Shown one piece after another: positions 1-6,739 of a stretch of 29,687 nt of DNA (the stretch's first letter is position 1; each line of letters begins with the position of its first letter). The notes beneath the pieces were generated by a model, which searched no databases, was not told where the DNA came from, and saw only the letters and a list, made by a program, of their open reading frames with translations. Where the stretch lies: assembly GCA_964528575.1 (NCBI GenBank), contig CAZGTQ010000342.1:1-29687 (forward strand). The letters are read 5' to 3'. A program made the position numbers and the translations under genes. Source of the DNA: CAZGTQ01 sp964528575 (GTDB lineage Bacteria; Planctomycetota; UBA1135; GCA-002686595).

Positions 1-866
1 GGCGAGCACGCGATGTCCGCGCACACGATCGCCCAGCCGGTCTCGAGCTCGTCGACGTTGTCGCAATTCAGGTCGAGCTCGCTCGGATCGTTCGGCGTGT
101 TCAGCGCCAGGAACGTGTCGCTGAACACGGGCGAGAGGACGCTCAGCGGCTCCTCGAACCAGCACTTGAAGTCGCGCGTCGCCGAGAGCTGGAACTCGTT
201 GTCGTTGAAGATGTCCATCTTCAGCGACACGACGTGGTTGATCCCGCCCGTCAGGTTGAGCAGCGCGAGCGACGAGCCCGCGGCCGCGACGAAGGAGTCG
301 ATGTAGATCGGGCGCGGCACGCACTCGTACTCGAACCCGTCGAAATCGATCTCCGTGTCCATGTCGAGGTCGGTATCCGTGCCCTTCGGCAGCGGCGACT
401 CGAACGGGATCGCGTTGATCCCGTAGATGCCGCCGAGGGACGTGACGACCAGCTCGGAGCCGAGCAGGAAGTTGTGCGACCAGTTCGTGTCCGCCTCGCT
501 CGGGTCCTGCGCCGACACGACCACGTAGCCCTCCTGGTTCCCGGCCGCGTTGTGGCAGCTCGTCAGCACGCTGAGCGTGTCGGACGCGGTGAGCGCCTCC
601 TGGCGGTCGGAGATGAAGCAGGTGAGCGGCTGGAAGGGGTTCGACGGGTTCGGAACCACGTTGACGTAGTTGAACCGCACGTCGGTGTCTCCACCGGAGC
701 CGACGGTGGAGTTGGTCACGCTGATGATCGTGAAGTAGGTGCCTGATCGGTGGACCGGATAGATCAGGACGCTGCCGGGCTGGCGACCGTCGGCGGCGAG
801 GGCGGAACCGCCCAAGACCGTCGACGACAGCAGCGCGGCGCCGCAAACACGAGCCAAACTGTTCAT
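1..866 (-). CDS. Exported protein of unknown function (3' end outside window)
   Basis: The reading frame is open from ATG at 866 to the left edge (288 codons seen, no stop), so the C-terminus is missing. It begins MNSLARVCGAALLSS and carries a typical Sec signal peptide ending near SALA-ADG at about residue 25. The mature part reads as beta-rich: it has many short Asn/Thr/Ser strands, an Asp-rich stretch (TDTDLDMDTEIDFDG) that could bind calcium, and scattered Cys residues fitting an extracytoplasmic disulfide-bonded protein. No family was recognised. A GGGGA stretch lies about 6 bases before the start. A good promoter match lies about 90 bases upstream (see 959-987). Confidence 0.8.
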   Translation of the reverse strand, partial: MNSLARVCGAALLSSTVLGGSALAADGRQPGSVLIYPVHRSGTYFTIISVTNSTVGSGGDTDVRFNYVNVVPNPSNPFQPLTCFISDRQEALTASDTLSVLTSCHNAAGNQEGYVVVSAQDPSEADTNWSHNFLLGSELVVTSLGGIYGINAIPFESPLPKGTDTDLDMDTEIDFDGFEYECVPRPIYIDSFVAAAGSSLALLNLTGGINHVVSLKMDIFNDNEFQLSATRDFKCWFEEPLSVLSPVFSDTFLALNTPNDPSELDLNCDNVDELETGWAIVCADIACS

Positions 867-1241
867 GAAGTGTCCCCGTAATGCGTGGCTGAAGTCTCTC
901 CTCGACGGTCGCGCGCTACGTTCCTCGGAAACCGATCGCTGACTCGTCGTCGTGCGCGATTCTCCTCGCGTTCCCGCACCCGGTCAAGCAAAGGGTGTCC
1001 CTAGTTCGTGCGCAGAACGCGGCCTTCGCGGCGAATATCGCGGGTCGACGCAAAGCGACTTCCTAAAGGGCGGCGACGGCTCCGGCGCCGGCTCGAGCGG
1101 CCACGAGTCGCCCCTTCTGAGAGCCGAGCGCCGCGGGCCAACGCACGTGTCGGGGAGCGGTTCCCCCGCGACCGTTCCGGCGGACGAATCCGCGCCCCTC
1201 AAAGGATATTGCTTTGCAAAAGAAATGCGCGTTCGCCGCCG
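867..1241. other. Intergenic region, 375 bp
   Basis: This gap lies between the start of the left-edge exported protein and the stop of the first sulfatase-like gene; both genes are on the minus strand. It holds the promoter at 959-987. A comparatively AT-rich island at about 1203-1226 contains the palindrome TTTGCAAA (1213-1220), just downstream of the sulfatase-like stop. A weak hairpin (GGGGA/TCCCC, 1152-1166) could contribute to termination. The open frames crossing the gap have low-complexity Arg/Ser/Pro composition with no recognisable motif and look like GC-driven chance frames. Confidence 0.6.
959..987 (-). promoter_or_regulatory. Sigma70-like promoter for the exported protein at 1-866
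   Basis: On the minus strand TTGACC (987-982) is followed after exactly 17 bases by GAGAAT (964-959). This is 5/6 and 4/6 agreement with TTGACA and TATAAT. It predicts a transcript start near 952 and a leader of about 85 bases before the ATG at 866. Confidence 0.5.
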
Positions 1242-2606
1242 CTACTCGTCCGTATACCCCAAGTGCGAGAGCTCCGCTCGAGCAGCCGAGTCGAGCGGCG
1301 GCGCACCCCCGTCGCGACCGCCGAAGCGCTCGTCCTCCGCGCGCGTGCTCGCGCGCCACGCCCGGTAACGGACCGCGATCTCCTCCGCGCGCGCGCGCCC
1401 CTCCTCGGTCGTGAGCAGGTTGACGCTTTCGCCGGGATCGGCGACGAGGTCGAACAGCATCCGCGGCACGAGCGCGTCCCCGTCGAGGAACAGCACGAGC
1501 TTGTAGCGGTCGTCGAAACGCACCGCCTCCCAGGTCCCGCGTGCCGCGACGCGCATGCGCTCGCGCGACGCGCGCTCCTCGCCGCGCAGCAGCGGCATCG
1601 TGCTGCGCCCGTGCATGCCCGGCGGCTGCTCGAGCCCGAGCGCGTCGAGCACCGTCGGCATCACGTCGACGAGCTCGACCGGCGCATCGTACGCGCCGGC
1701 GTGCTCGCCGCCGGGGAAGCGCAGCACGAGCGGAACGCGCAACTGCTCCTCCCACGTCGTCGCGTGCCCGACCCAGTCGTGCTCGCCGAGGCTCTCCCCG
1801 TGGTCGCTCGTGAACACGACGAGCGTGCGCTCCAGCACGCCGCGTCGCTCGAGCTCGTCGAGGAACGCGCCCAGCGCCTCGTCCGCGCCCGCGATGCCCG
1901 CGTCGTAGAGATCGTTCAGCGCGCGCCGCTCGTCGGGACCGAAGCGGCCCTCCTCGAACAACGGCTGGAAGTCGCTCGGGCCGCAGCGTTGGTCGAGCGA
2001 GGCATCGCCGTCGTACCAGCCCGCGTAGCGCGAGCGGTACGGCTCGGGCGGCTCGTACGGACAGTGCACGTCGTAGCCGTGCACGAGCAGGAAGAACGGC
2101 CGGTGCCCGTTGTTGTCGATCCAGCGCAGCGCCTCGGGCAGCACCGACGCGAAGCCGCGGATCAGCGCCGGCCGCGGGTCGTTCTCGACGAACTTCTTGA
2201 AACCGTGGTCGAGGCCGAACGCCGAGCGCAGGTAGCCGCCGCCGGTGAACGCCGCCGTCGCGTAGCCGGCGCGCGCCAGCACGCTCGCCAGCGTCCGCTC
2301 GACGACGGCGCGCCGGTGCGAGCGCATGCCGTGGCGATGCACGTACTGGCCCGTGAACAGGCTCATGTGCGCGGGACCCGTGCTCGAGCTCTGCGAAAGA
2401 CAATCCGTGAACACGGCGGCTTCCGCCGCGAGCTCGTCGAGCCGCGGCGAGTTCTCGCGGTCGGCGCCCGCGAACGACAAACGGTCCGGCCGGCACGTGT
2501 CGAGCGAGATCAGGAGCACGCTCGGCGGCGCTTTCCGCGCGGGCGGAGGCTCGGGTCCGCAGGCGACGGCGAGCGGCAGGACGAGCGCGAGGAGGTTGCG
2601 CAGCAT
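1242..2606 (-). CDS. Sulfatase-superfamily lipoprotein (Thr-type active site)
   Basis: This 454-residue protein is a member of the alkaline-phosphatase/sulfatase superfamily (PF00884). The N-terminus has a lipoprotein signal with lipobox LAVAC (Cys16), so it is probably membrane-anchored outside the cytoplasm. The metal-site motif SLDTCRPDRL (Asp36) and a later SDHGES motif are intact. The nucleophile region reads STGPAH then SLFTGQYVHRHG: Thr76 sits where formylglycine sulfatases have Cys or Ser, and His80 replaces the Arg of CxPxR. It is therefore unlikely to be a formylglycine sulfatase; a phosphodiesterase, phosphotransferase or other hydrolase using Thr is more plausible. The ATG at 2606 was chosen because it gives the lipobox; the frame is open further upstream but without signal features. 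It is clearly related to the lipoprotein at 5215-6615. Confidence 0.88.
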   Translation of the reverse strand: MLRNLLALVLPLAVACGPEPPPARKAPPSVLLISLDTCRPDRLSFAGADRENSPRLDELAAEAAVFTDCLSQSSSTGPAHMSLFTGQYVHRHGMRSHRRAVVERTLASVLARAGYATAAFTGGGYLRSAFGLDHGFKKFVENDPRPALIRGFASVLPEALRWIDNNGHRPFFLLVHGYDVHCPYEPPEPYRSRYAGWYDGDASLDQRCGPSDFQPLFEEGRFGPDERRALNDLYDAGIAGADEALGAFLDELERRGVLERTLVVFTSDHGESLGEHDWVGHATTWEEQLRVPLVLRFPGGEHAGAYDAPVELVDVMPTVLDALGLEQPPGMHGRSTMPLLRGEERASRERMRVAARGTWEAVRFDDRYKLVLFLDGDALVPRMLFDLVADPGESVNLLTTEEGRARAEEIAVRYRAWRASTRAEDERFGGRDGGAPPLDSAARAELSHLGYTDE

Positions 2607-2613
2607 GCAACGC

Positions 2614-2619
2614 AGCCTA
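2614..2619 (-). promoter_or_regulatory. -10 element (TAGGCT) placed for a leaderless transcript
   Basis: TAGGCT on the minus strand ends 7 bases before the ATG at 2606, so transcription would begin at or next to the start codon. No good -35 is visible and no Shine-Dalgarno is present, both compatible with a leaderless mRNA. Confidence 0.35.
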
Positions 2620-2709
2620 CCAGGAGCGGCGCGGAGCCCGAGCCCGTACGATGTTGCAGGCGCCCCAGGGCGCCCACCGGCCGATCCCGCAGGACAGGAA
2701 CACCCATCG

Positions 2710-3807
2710 ATGATCCGCTCGTCCGCTCGCCTGGCGGGCGTCGCGTGCCTCGCGACGCTGCTCTCGCTCCCCACGACGTCCCAGACCTGCTCGAACACAC
2801 CGGGCACGTTCTTCAAGAACGACAACCTCGCGGCGACGGGAGGGCTCTCGACGTTCTCCGTCATCCCGGGACTGTGCGAGGGCGAAGCCGCCGGAGCGGT
2901 GTTCCAGCTCGCCCCCGGCGCGCCGCCCCAGACGCTGCGCGAGCTCGCGGTCGGCTTCGGGTCGAACGGCGGCGCGAGCGGCGCCACGGCGCTCCTCAAC
3001 GTCGAGATCTACGACGGCGTCACGTTCCCCGGCGGCGTGCCGCTGCTCGGACCCAAGGTGTTCGACCTGAACGCGGACACCGGCAACGACATGCAGGTGA
3101 CGAGCACGGCGATCAACGTCTTCGACGCCACGCCCTACAACGTCGTGGTCGGCAACGGCACGAGCAACTTCGTCGTCGCGTTCCGGATGGGCTTCAACCC
3201 GAACGGCAACTGCACGACCGGCTTCAACTCGAACTTCATCACCGACAACGGCTCGCCCGGGTTCTTCTGCAACCCGGCGATCACCCCGCCGCAGAAGAAC
3301 CTGATCTTCATCCTCGGCCAGGGCTGGCAGGACGCGTCGACCGCGACCGTGCAGGGCTTCCCGCTCTGCCCGCTCTTCTACGCGGGCAACTGGGTGATCC
3401 GCGCGTGCACGACCGACGCGGCGCCGGCGAACCCGCTGCAAGTCGCGGTGACGGGCAGCCCCGCCCCGCCCGGCGGCACGGTGTTCCTCACGTTCAACGC
3501 GCCCGGCTTCCAGGGCGTGCCGTACCTCGCCGCGGCATCGTTCGGCAACACGCCGGGCACGCCGATCCCGGGCGGCACGATCCCGCTGAACTACGACGGC
3601 ATGCTCGAGCTGTCGTTGACGACGCCCTCGGTCTTCGTGCAGTTCTCGGGCCTGATCTCGGCGCTCACCGGCACCGCGTCGGGACTGATCAACGTGCCAC
3701 CGCTGCCGTTGCTCTCGGGTCTGTCCTTCTACGTCGCATTCATCACGATCCCGCCGAGCCCGGTGCCGTTCGGGATCTCCGACGCCGCCCTGGTCTCGAT
3801 CTTCTGA
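2710..3807 (+). CDS. Exported protein with C-terminal beta-sandwich-like region
   Basis: This 365-residue protein starts MIRSSARLAGVACLATLL and has a Sec signal peptide ending near TTSQ-TCSN. The mature protein is rich in Gly, Asn, Thr and aromatic residues with few charges. It has Cys at the mature N-terminus and scattered Cys pairs, as in secreted beta-sandwich proteins. Roughly the last 120 residues (from NPLQVAVTGSPAP) resemble a C-terminal module repeated in exported planctomycete proteins; that is recollection of a pattern, not a database hit. Function is unknown. The ATG at 2710 was chosen over upstream in-frame ATGs because it begins the signal peptide and has AGGAA about 9-10 bases ahead. 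It is divergent from the sulfatase-like gene (103 bp) and ends in a strong hairpin. Confidence 0.85.
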   Translation: MIRSSARLAGVACLATLLSLPTTSQTCSNTPGTFFKNDNLAATGGLSTFSVIPGLCEGEAAGAVFQLAPGAPPQTLRELAVGFGSNGGASGATALLNVEIYDGVTFPGGVPLLGPKVFDLNADTGNDMQVTSTAINVFDATPYNVVVGNGTSNFVVAFRMGFNPNGNCTTGFNSNFITDNGSPGFFCNPAITPPQKNLIFILGQGWQDASTATVQGFPLCPLFYAGNWVIRACTTDAAPANPLQVAVTGSPAPPGGTVFLTFNAPGFQGVPYLAAASFGNTPGTPIPGGTIPLNYDGMLELSLTTPSVFVQFSGLISALTGTASGLINVPPLPLLSGLSFYVAFITIPPSPVPFGISDAALVSIF

Positions 3808-3817
3808 ATCCTGGACG

Positions 3818-3852
3818 CCGCCGCGGGAGCCCGACGCGGGCTCCCGCGGCGG
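3818..3852 (+). terminator. Perfect 15-bp GC hairpin after the exported-protein gene
   Basis: Bases 3818-3832 pair perfectly with 3838-3852 around a 5-base loop (GACGC), starting 10 bases after the stop at 3807. There is no U-tract, so it may act as an L-shaped terminator or a 3' stabiliser rather than a classical intrinsic terminator. It separates two co-directional genes. Confidence 0.6.
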
Positions 3853-3891
3853 GGATTGCGCAGTCCGTACGTCATGGCGGCTCGCGCCGGC

Positions 3892-3897
3892 TACCTT
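3892..3897 (+). promoter_or_regulatory. Possible -10 element (TACCTT) of the CHRD gene
   Basis: TACCTT of the TAnnnT type seen elsewhere in the window predicts a start near 3904 and a leader of about 25 bases. It lies after the terminator hairpin, so an independent promoter is expected here. The -35 is not convincing. Confidence 0.25.
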
Positions 3898-3918
3898 GAG
3901 CGACCGGCCCTCGAGAAC

Positions 3919-3924
3919 GGAGAG
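3919..3924 (+). promoter_or_regulatory. Shine-Dalgarno GGAGAG that fixes the CHRD start
   Basis: GGAGAG lies 4 bases before the ATG at 3929, the first residue of the signal peptide. It supports this start over the in-frame start at 3896. Confidence 0.6.
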
Positions 3925-3928
3925 ATCG

Positions 3929-5131
3929 ATGACGACCCATTCGCTTCCCCGTGCGGCGCGTACGTTCCTCCCCCCGCTCATCCACGTCGGCATCCTCGCG
4001 CTCGCGAGCGCGCCGGCCGCCGCTCAGACGATCGACATCGAGCTGTTCGGCAGCGGCGCGTACGAAGCGCCGCCCGTCGCGTCGAACGGACGGCTCCTCG
4101 GCAACGTGAGTCTCGACGTGAGCACGCTCATGCTGACGTACGACGTCAGCGCCACCGGCCTCGTCGGATCGCCGACGATCGCCCACATCCACGTCGGTGC
4201 CTTCGGCGTCTCCGGCGGCATCGACATCACGTTGGCCAGCGTCGGCGGCGGCACGTTCCAGGGCACCGCGGGTCCGCTGACGAGCGGCCAGCTCGACAAC
4301 CTCTTCACGGACAACTACTACGTCAACATCCACAGCTCGGCCTTCCCGCTCGGCGAGGTGCGCGCGCAGATCTTCATGCCGAAGAACCTGCACACGCCGG
4401 CGGCGAGCGGAGCCCAGGAGACGCCGCCCGTGCCGTCGGGCGGCTCCGCGCGCGGCGTCTACCGCTACGTCGCGTCGACGCGTTCGATCGACTACTCGGT
4501 CACGTCGACGGGCCTGGTCGGCACGGCGACGGTCGCGCACCTGCACACCGCCCCGCCCGGCGTGCCCGGTCCGATCACGATCCCGCTGACGAGCGTCGGC
4601 GGCGGCGCCTACGCCGGCAACTCGGGGGCGCTGACGAACGCGGACCTGCTCCAGATCTTCTCCGGCGGGATGTACCTCAACGTGCACAGCACGTCGTTCG
4701 GGGGCGGCGAAGTCCGCGACCAGCTCGAGGTCGGCGCGCTCAACGTGACGACCGAGGTGCTGAGCGTGTCGCGCGGCGGCCGCCAGTCGTGGCTGCTCAA
4801 CGCCGAGGTCGAGCACGCGAACAGCCTCTTCCTGCTGCTCGGCTCGTTCACCGGCACGTCGCCCGGCACGAACGTGAACGGCGTGAACGTGCCGCTCAAC
4901 CTCGACACGTACACGCTGTTCACGCTCCAGAGCGCGAACCAGCTCCCCTACCAGAACACGCTCGGCTTCCTCGACGCGAACGGCGAGGCCCGTGCGGAGC
5001 TCGACATCCCGCCCGCGTCGAACCCCAACCTCGTCGGCATCCCGTTCGTCCACGCGTTCGCCGCGATCGACCCGGTCACGCTGGACGTCGAGTTCGGGAG
5101 CAACGCCGTGCCGCTGACGTTCGTTCCGTAG
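3929..5131 (+). CDS. Exported protein with two CHRD domains
   Basis: This 400-residue exported protein has a signal peptide at residues 1-33, cut near APAAAQ. Two consecutive CHRD (chordin-type, PF07452) domains follow at about 34-150 and 155-270. Each shows the family pattern TGLVGSPTIAHIHVGAFG / TGLVGTATVAHLHTAPPG, then a Gly-rich strand, and ends YVNIHSSAFPLGEVRAQI / YLNVHSTSFGGGEVRDQL. The remaining about 130 residues (SLFLLLGSFTGTSPG ... SNAVPLTFVP) look like a C-terminal beta-sandwich module. CHRD domains occur widely in bacterial exported proteins without a fixed enzymatic role; surface binding is plausible but unproven. It converges on the second sulfatase-like gene, with a shared hairpin between. 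Confidence 0.9.
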   Translation: MTTHSLPRAARTFLPPLIHVGILALASAPAAAQTIDIELFGSGAYEAPPVASNGRLLGNVSLDVSTLMLTYDVSATGLVGSPTIAHIHVGAFGVSGGIDITLASVGGGTFQGTAGPLTSGQLDNLFTDNYYVNIHSSAFPLGEVRAQIFMPKNLHTPAASGAQETPPVPSGGSARGVYRYVASTRSIDYSVTSTGLVGTATVAHLHTAPPGVPGPITIPLTSVGGGAYAGNSGALTNADLLQIFSGGMYLNVHSTSFGGGEVRDQLEVGALNVTTEVLSVSRGGRQSWLLNAEVEHANSLFLLLGSFTGTSPGTNVNGVNVPLNLDTYTLFTLQSANQLPYQNTLGFLDANGEARAELDIPPASNPNLVGIPFVHAFAAIDPVTLDVEFGSNAVPLTFVP

Positions 5132-5177
5132 GACCGACCGAGCGACGAGCGAGCGAACACACCCGCGCTGACCACTC

Positions 5178-5215
5178 GAGCGCCCGGACGAGCGCGAACG
5201 CGCGTCCGGGCGCTC
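5178..5215. terminator. Bidirectional terminator hairpin between convergent genes
   Basis: Bases 5178-5190 pair perfectly with 5203-5215 (13 bp). An inner 3-bp stem (5192-5194 with 5199-5201) is capped by a CGAA tetraloop. It serves the CHRD gene (stop 5131, plus) and the sulfatase-like gene, whose TAG stop shares the hairpin's last base (minus). Confidence 0.6.
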
Positions 5216-6615
5216 TACTCGTCCTCGCCCGCGTCGACGTAGCCGAGCGCGCGCAGCTCGTCGGCGACGCCCGGGTCGCGCACGGCGCGCGCGCGCACGC
5301 CCCGGTGGCGCGCGTCGGCCGCCGCCGTCTCGCGCCGCCAGCTCTCATACCGCGCCCGCAGCTCCGCCGCGCGCCGGCGGCCGTCCTCGGTCGCGCGCAG
5401 GTCGCGCGTCTCGCCCGGGTCCTGTGCGAGGTCGTAGAGCGCGGCCTCGACGAGCTCCTCCCCGCGCCGCTCGAGCACGAGCTTCCAGCGCCCGTCGAAG
5501 CGCGCGACCTCCCAGTCGCCGAGCGCGGTCAGCCGCATCGGCTTGGCCGCCGCCGGCTCTCCACGCAGCGCCGCCGTGAGGTCGACGCCCTGCACGCCGT
5601 CCGGCGCCGGCACGTCGAGGAACGCGAGCAGCGTCGGCAGCACGTCGACGAGCTCGGCCGGCTCGTCGCGCACGCCGGCCCAGCGGGCGCCGGGAAAGCG
5701 GATCACGAGCGGAACGCGCGCTTGCTCCTCCCACGTCGAGGCGTGCCCGATCCAGCCGTGCTCGCCCAGGCTCTCGCCATGGTCGCTCGTGAACACGACG
5801 ACGGCGCGATCGAGCACGCGCTCGGAGCGCAGGAAGTCGAAGAAGCCGCCGAGGAGCTCGTCGCTCGCCGCGATGCCCGCGTCGTACAGGTCGCCGATGT
5901 AGCGCAGCTCGTCCGGACCGATCGCGCCGGCCTCGAGCGCGCGGTCGAAGTCGCGGCGGCCGGCGAGGCGCTTCGCCGGCAGCTCGCCGCGATACCAGCC
6001 CGCATAGCGCTCGCGGTACGGCTGCGGCGGCCAGTACGGGCTGTGCACGTCGTACGCATGCACGAACAGGAAGAACGGGCGCTCGCCCTGGCGCGCCAGC
6101 CAGCGCTGCGCCGCGGGCAGCACCTCCGTGAGCCCGCGCAGGTCGTCCTCCTCGCCCGCGCCGAGCGGCGAGGCCGCCTGGAAGCGATCGAAGCCGAAGT
6201 CGAAGCCGAACTGGCTGCGCACGTAGCCGCCGCCGGTGAACGCCGCGGTCGCGTAGCCGCGCTCGCGCAAGAGCGACGCGAGGTTGTAGGACGGGACGAC
6301 GAGCGCGGGCCGGTGCATCCCGTGACGGTGGACGTACTGGCCCGTGAACAGGCTGCGGTGCGACGGAGCCGTGCTCGTGCTTTGCGCGATGCAGTCGGTC
6401 CAGACGACCGCCTCGCGCGAAAAGCCCGCGAGCGCGGGCGAGTTGTCGCGCTCGGCGCCGTACGGCGTGAGCCGGTCGGGACGGCAGGTGTCGAGCGAGA
6501 TCACGATCACGCTCGGCGGCACCGTTGCCTCCGACGAGTCGCACGACGCGAGGGCGGCGAGCACGGTGGCGAGCAGGGTGGCGAGCAGGGCGAGGAGCGG
6601 GAGCAGCCGGGCCAT
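5215..6615 (-). CDS. Sulfatase-superfamily lipoprotein (Thr-type active site), second copy
   Basis: This 466-residue protein is a paralogue of the one at 1242-2606: both share SLDTCRPDRL, SLFTGQYVHRHG, a PFFL-VH-YDVH segment and SDHGESLGEH. It has a hydrophobic signal with lipobox LASC (Cys25), so a membrane-anchored extracytoplasmic lipoprotein is expected. Metal ligand Asp42 and the SDHGES motif are present. The nucleophile position is again Thr (STAPSH, Thr82) with His86 instead of Arg, so it lacks the formylglycine signature CxPxR. The two copies enclose two exported-protein genes, which suggests a shared cell-surface or polysaccharide function. That link is inference; the substrate cannot be read from the sequence. 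Confidence 0.9.
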   Translation of the reverse strand: MARLLPLLALLATLLATVLAALASCDSSEATVPPSVIVISLDTCRPDRLTPYGAERDNSPALAGFSREAVVWTDCIAQSTSTAPSHRSLFTGQYVHRHGMHRPALVVPSYNLASLLRERGYATAAFTGGGYVRSQFGFDFGFDRFQAASPLGAGEEDDLRGLTEVLPAAQRWLARQGERPFFLFVHAYDVHSPYWPPQPYRERYAGWYRGELPAKRLAGRRDFDRALEAGAIGPDELRYIGDLYDAGIAASDELLGGFFDFLRSERVLDRAVVVFTSDHGESLGEHGWIGHASTWEEQARVPLVIRFPGARWAGVRDEPAELVDVLPTLLAFLDVPAPDGVQGVDLTAALRGEPAAAKPMRLTALGDWEVARFDGRWKLVLERRGEELVEAALYDLAQDPGETRDLRATEDGRRRAAELRARYESWRRETAAADARHRGVRARAVRDPGVADELRALGYVDAGEDE

Positions 6616-6623
6616 TCGCCAGA

Positions 6624-6629
6624 AGGCTA
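6624..6629 (-). promoter_or_regulatory. -10 element (TAGCCT) placed for a leaderless transcript
   Basis: TAGCCT on the minus strand ends 8 bases before the ATG at 6615. No Shine-Dalgarno is visible. The inverted repeat 6637-6663 covers the place where a -35 would lie. Confidence 0.35.
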
Positions 6630-6636
6630 ACAGAGC

Positions 6637-6663
6637 GGGCAGCGCCTGCCGCAGGCGCTGCCC
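6637..6663. promoter_or_regulatory. 13-bp perfect inverted repeat between divergent genes
   Basis: Bases 6637-6649 are the exact reverse complement of 6651-6663, with one central base. It lies between divergently transcribed genes and covers the -35 region of the minus-strand sulfatase-like gene. A dimeric regulator's operator is the simplest reading; a cruciform or a GC-rich repeat element is the alternative. Confidence 0.4.
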
Positions 6664-6695
6664 GTAGGATGGGACGCGCCCGGTGCCCCCCCCTT

Positions 6696-6734
6696 CTGCT
6701 TCGTGTTCCTGCTTCGTGTTCCTGCTTCACGTGC
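6696..6734 (+). repeat. 13-nt tandem repeat ahead of the pseudo-peptidase start
   Basis: A 13-base unit beginning CTGCTTCGTG occurs perfectly at 6696-6708 and 6709-6721, with a third, partly degenerate copy at 6722-6734. The period is not a multiple of three. It ends 5 bases before the preferred ATG at 6740. Confidence 0.6.
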
Positions 6735-6739
6735 CGCTC

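Noticed and set aside
984..1202. 72-codon minus-strand frame in the 375-bp gap
   Set aside because: Low-complexity Pro/Arg/Ser composition, no Shine-Dalgarno or motif, and it overlaps the promoter found at 959-987.
1008..3899. 963-codon open frame on the plus strand
   Set aside because: It is composed almost entirely of Arg, Ala, Pro and Val with no motif, and lies antisense to the sulfatase-like gene and out of frame with the exported-protein gene. This is a normal artefact of very GC-rich DNA.
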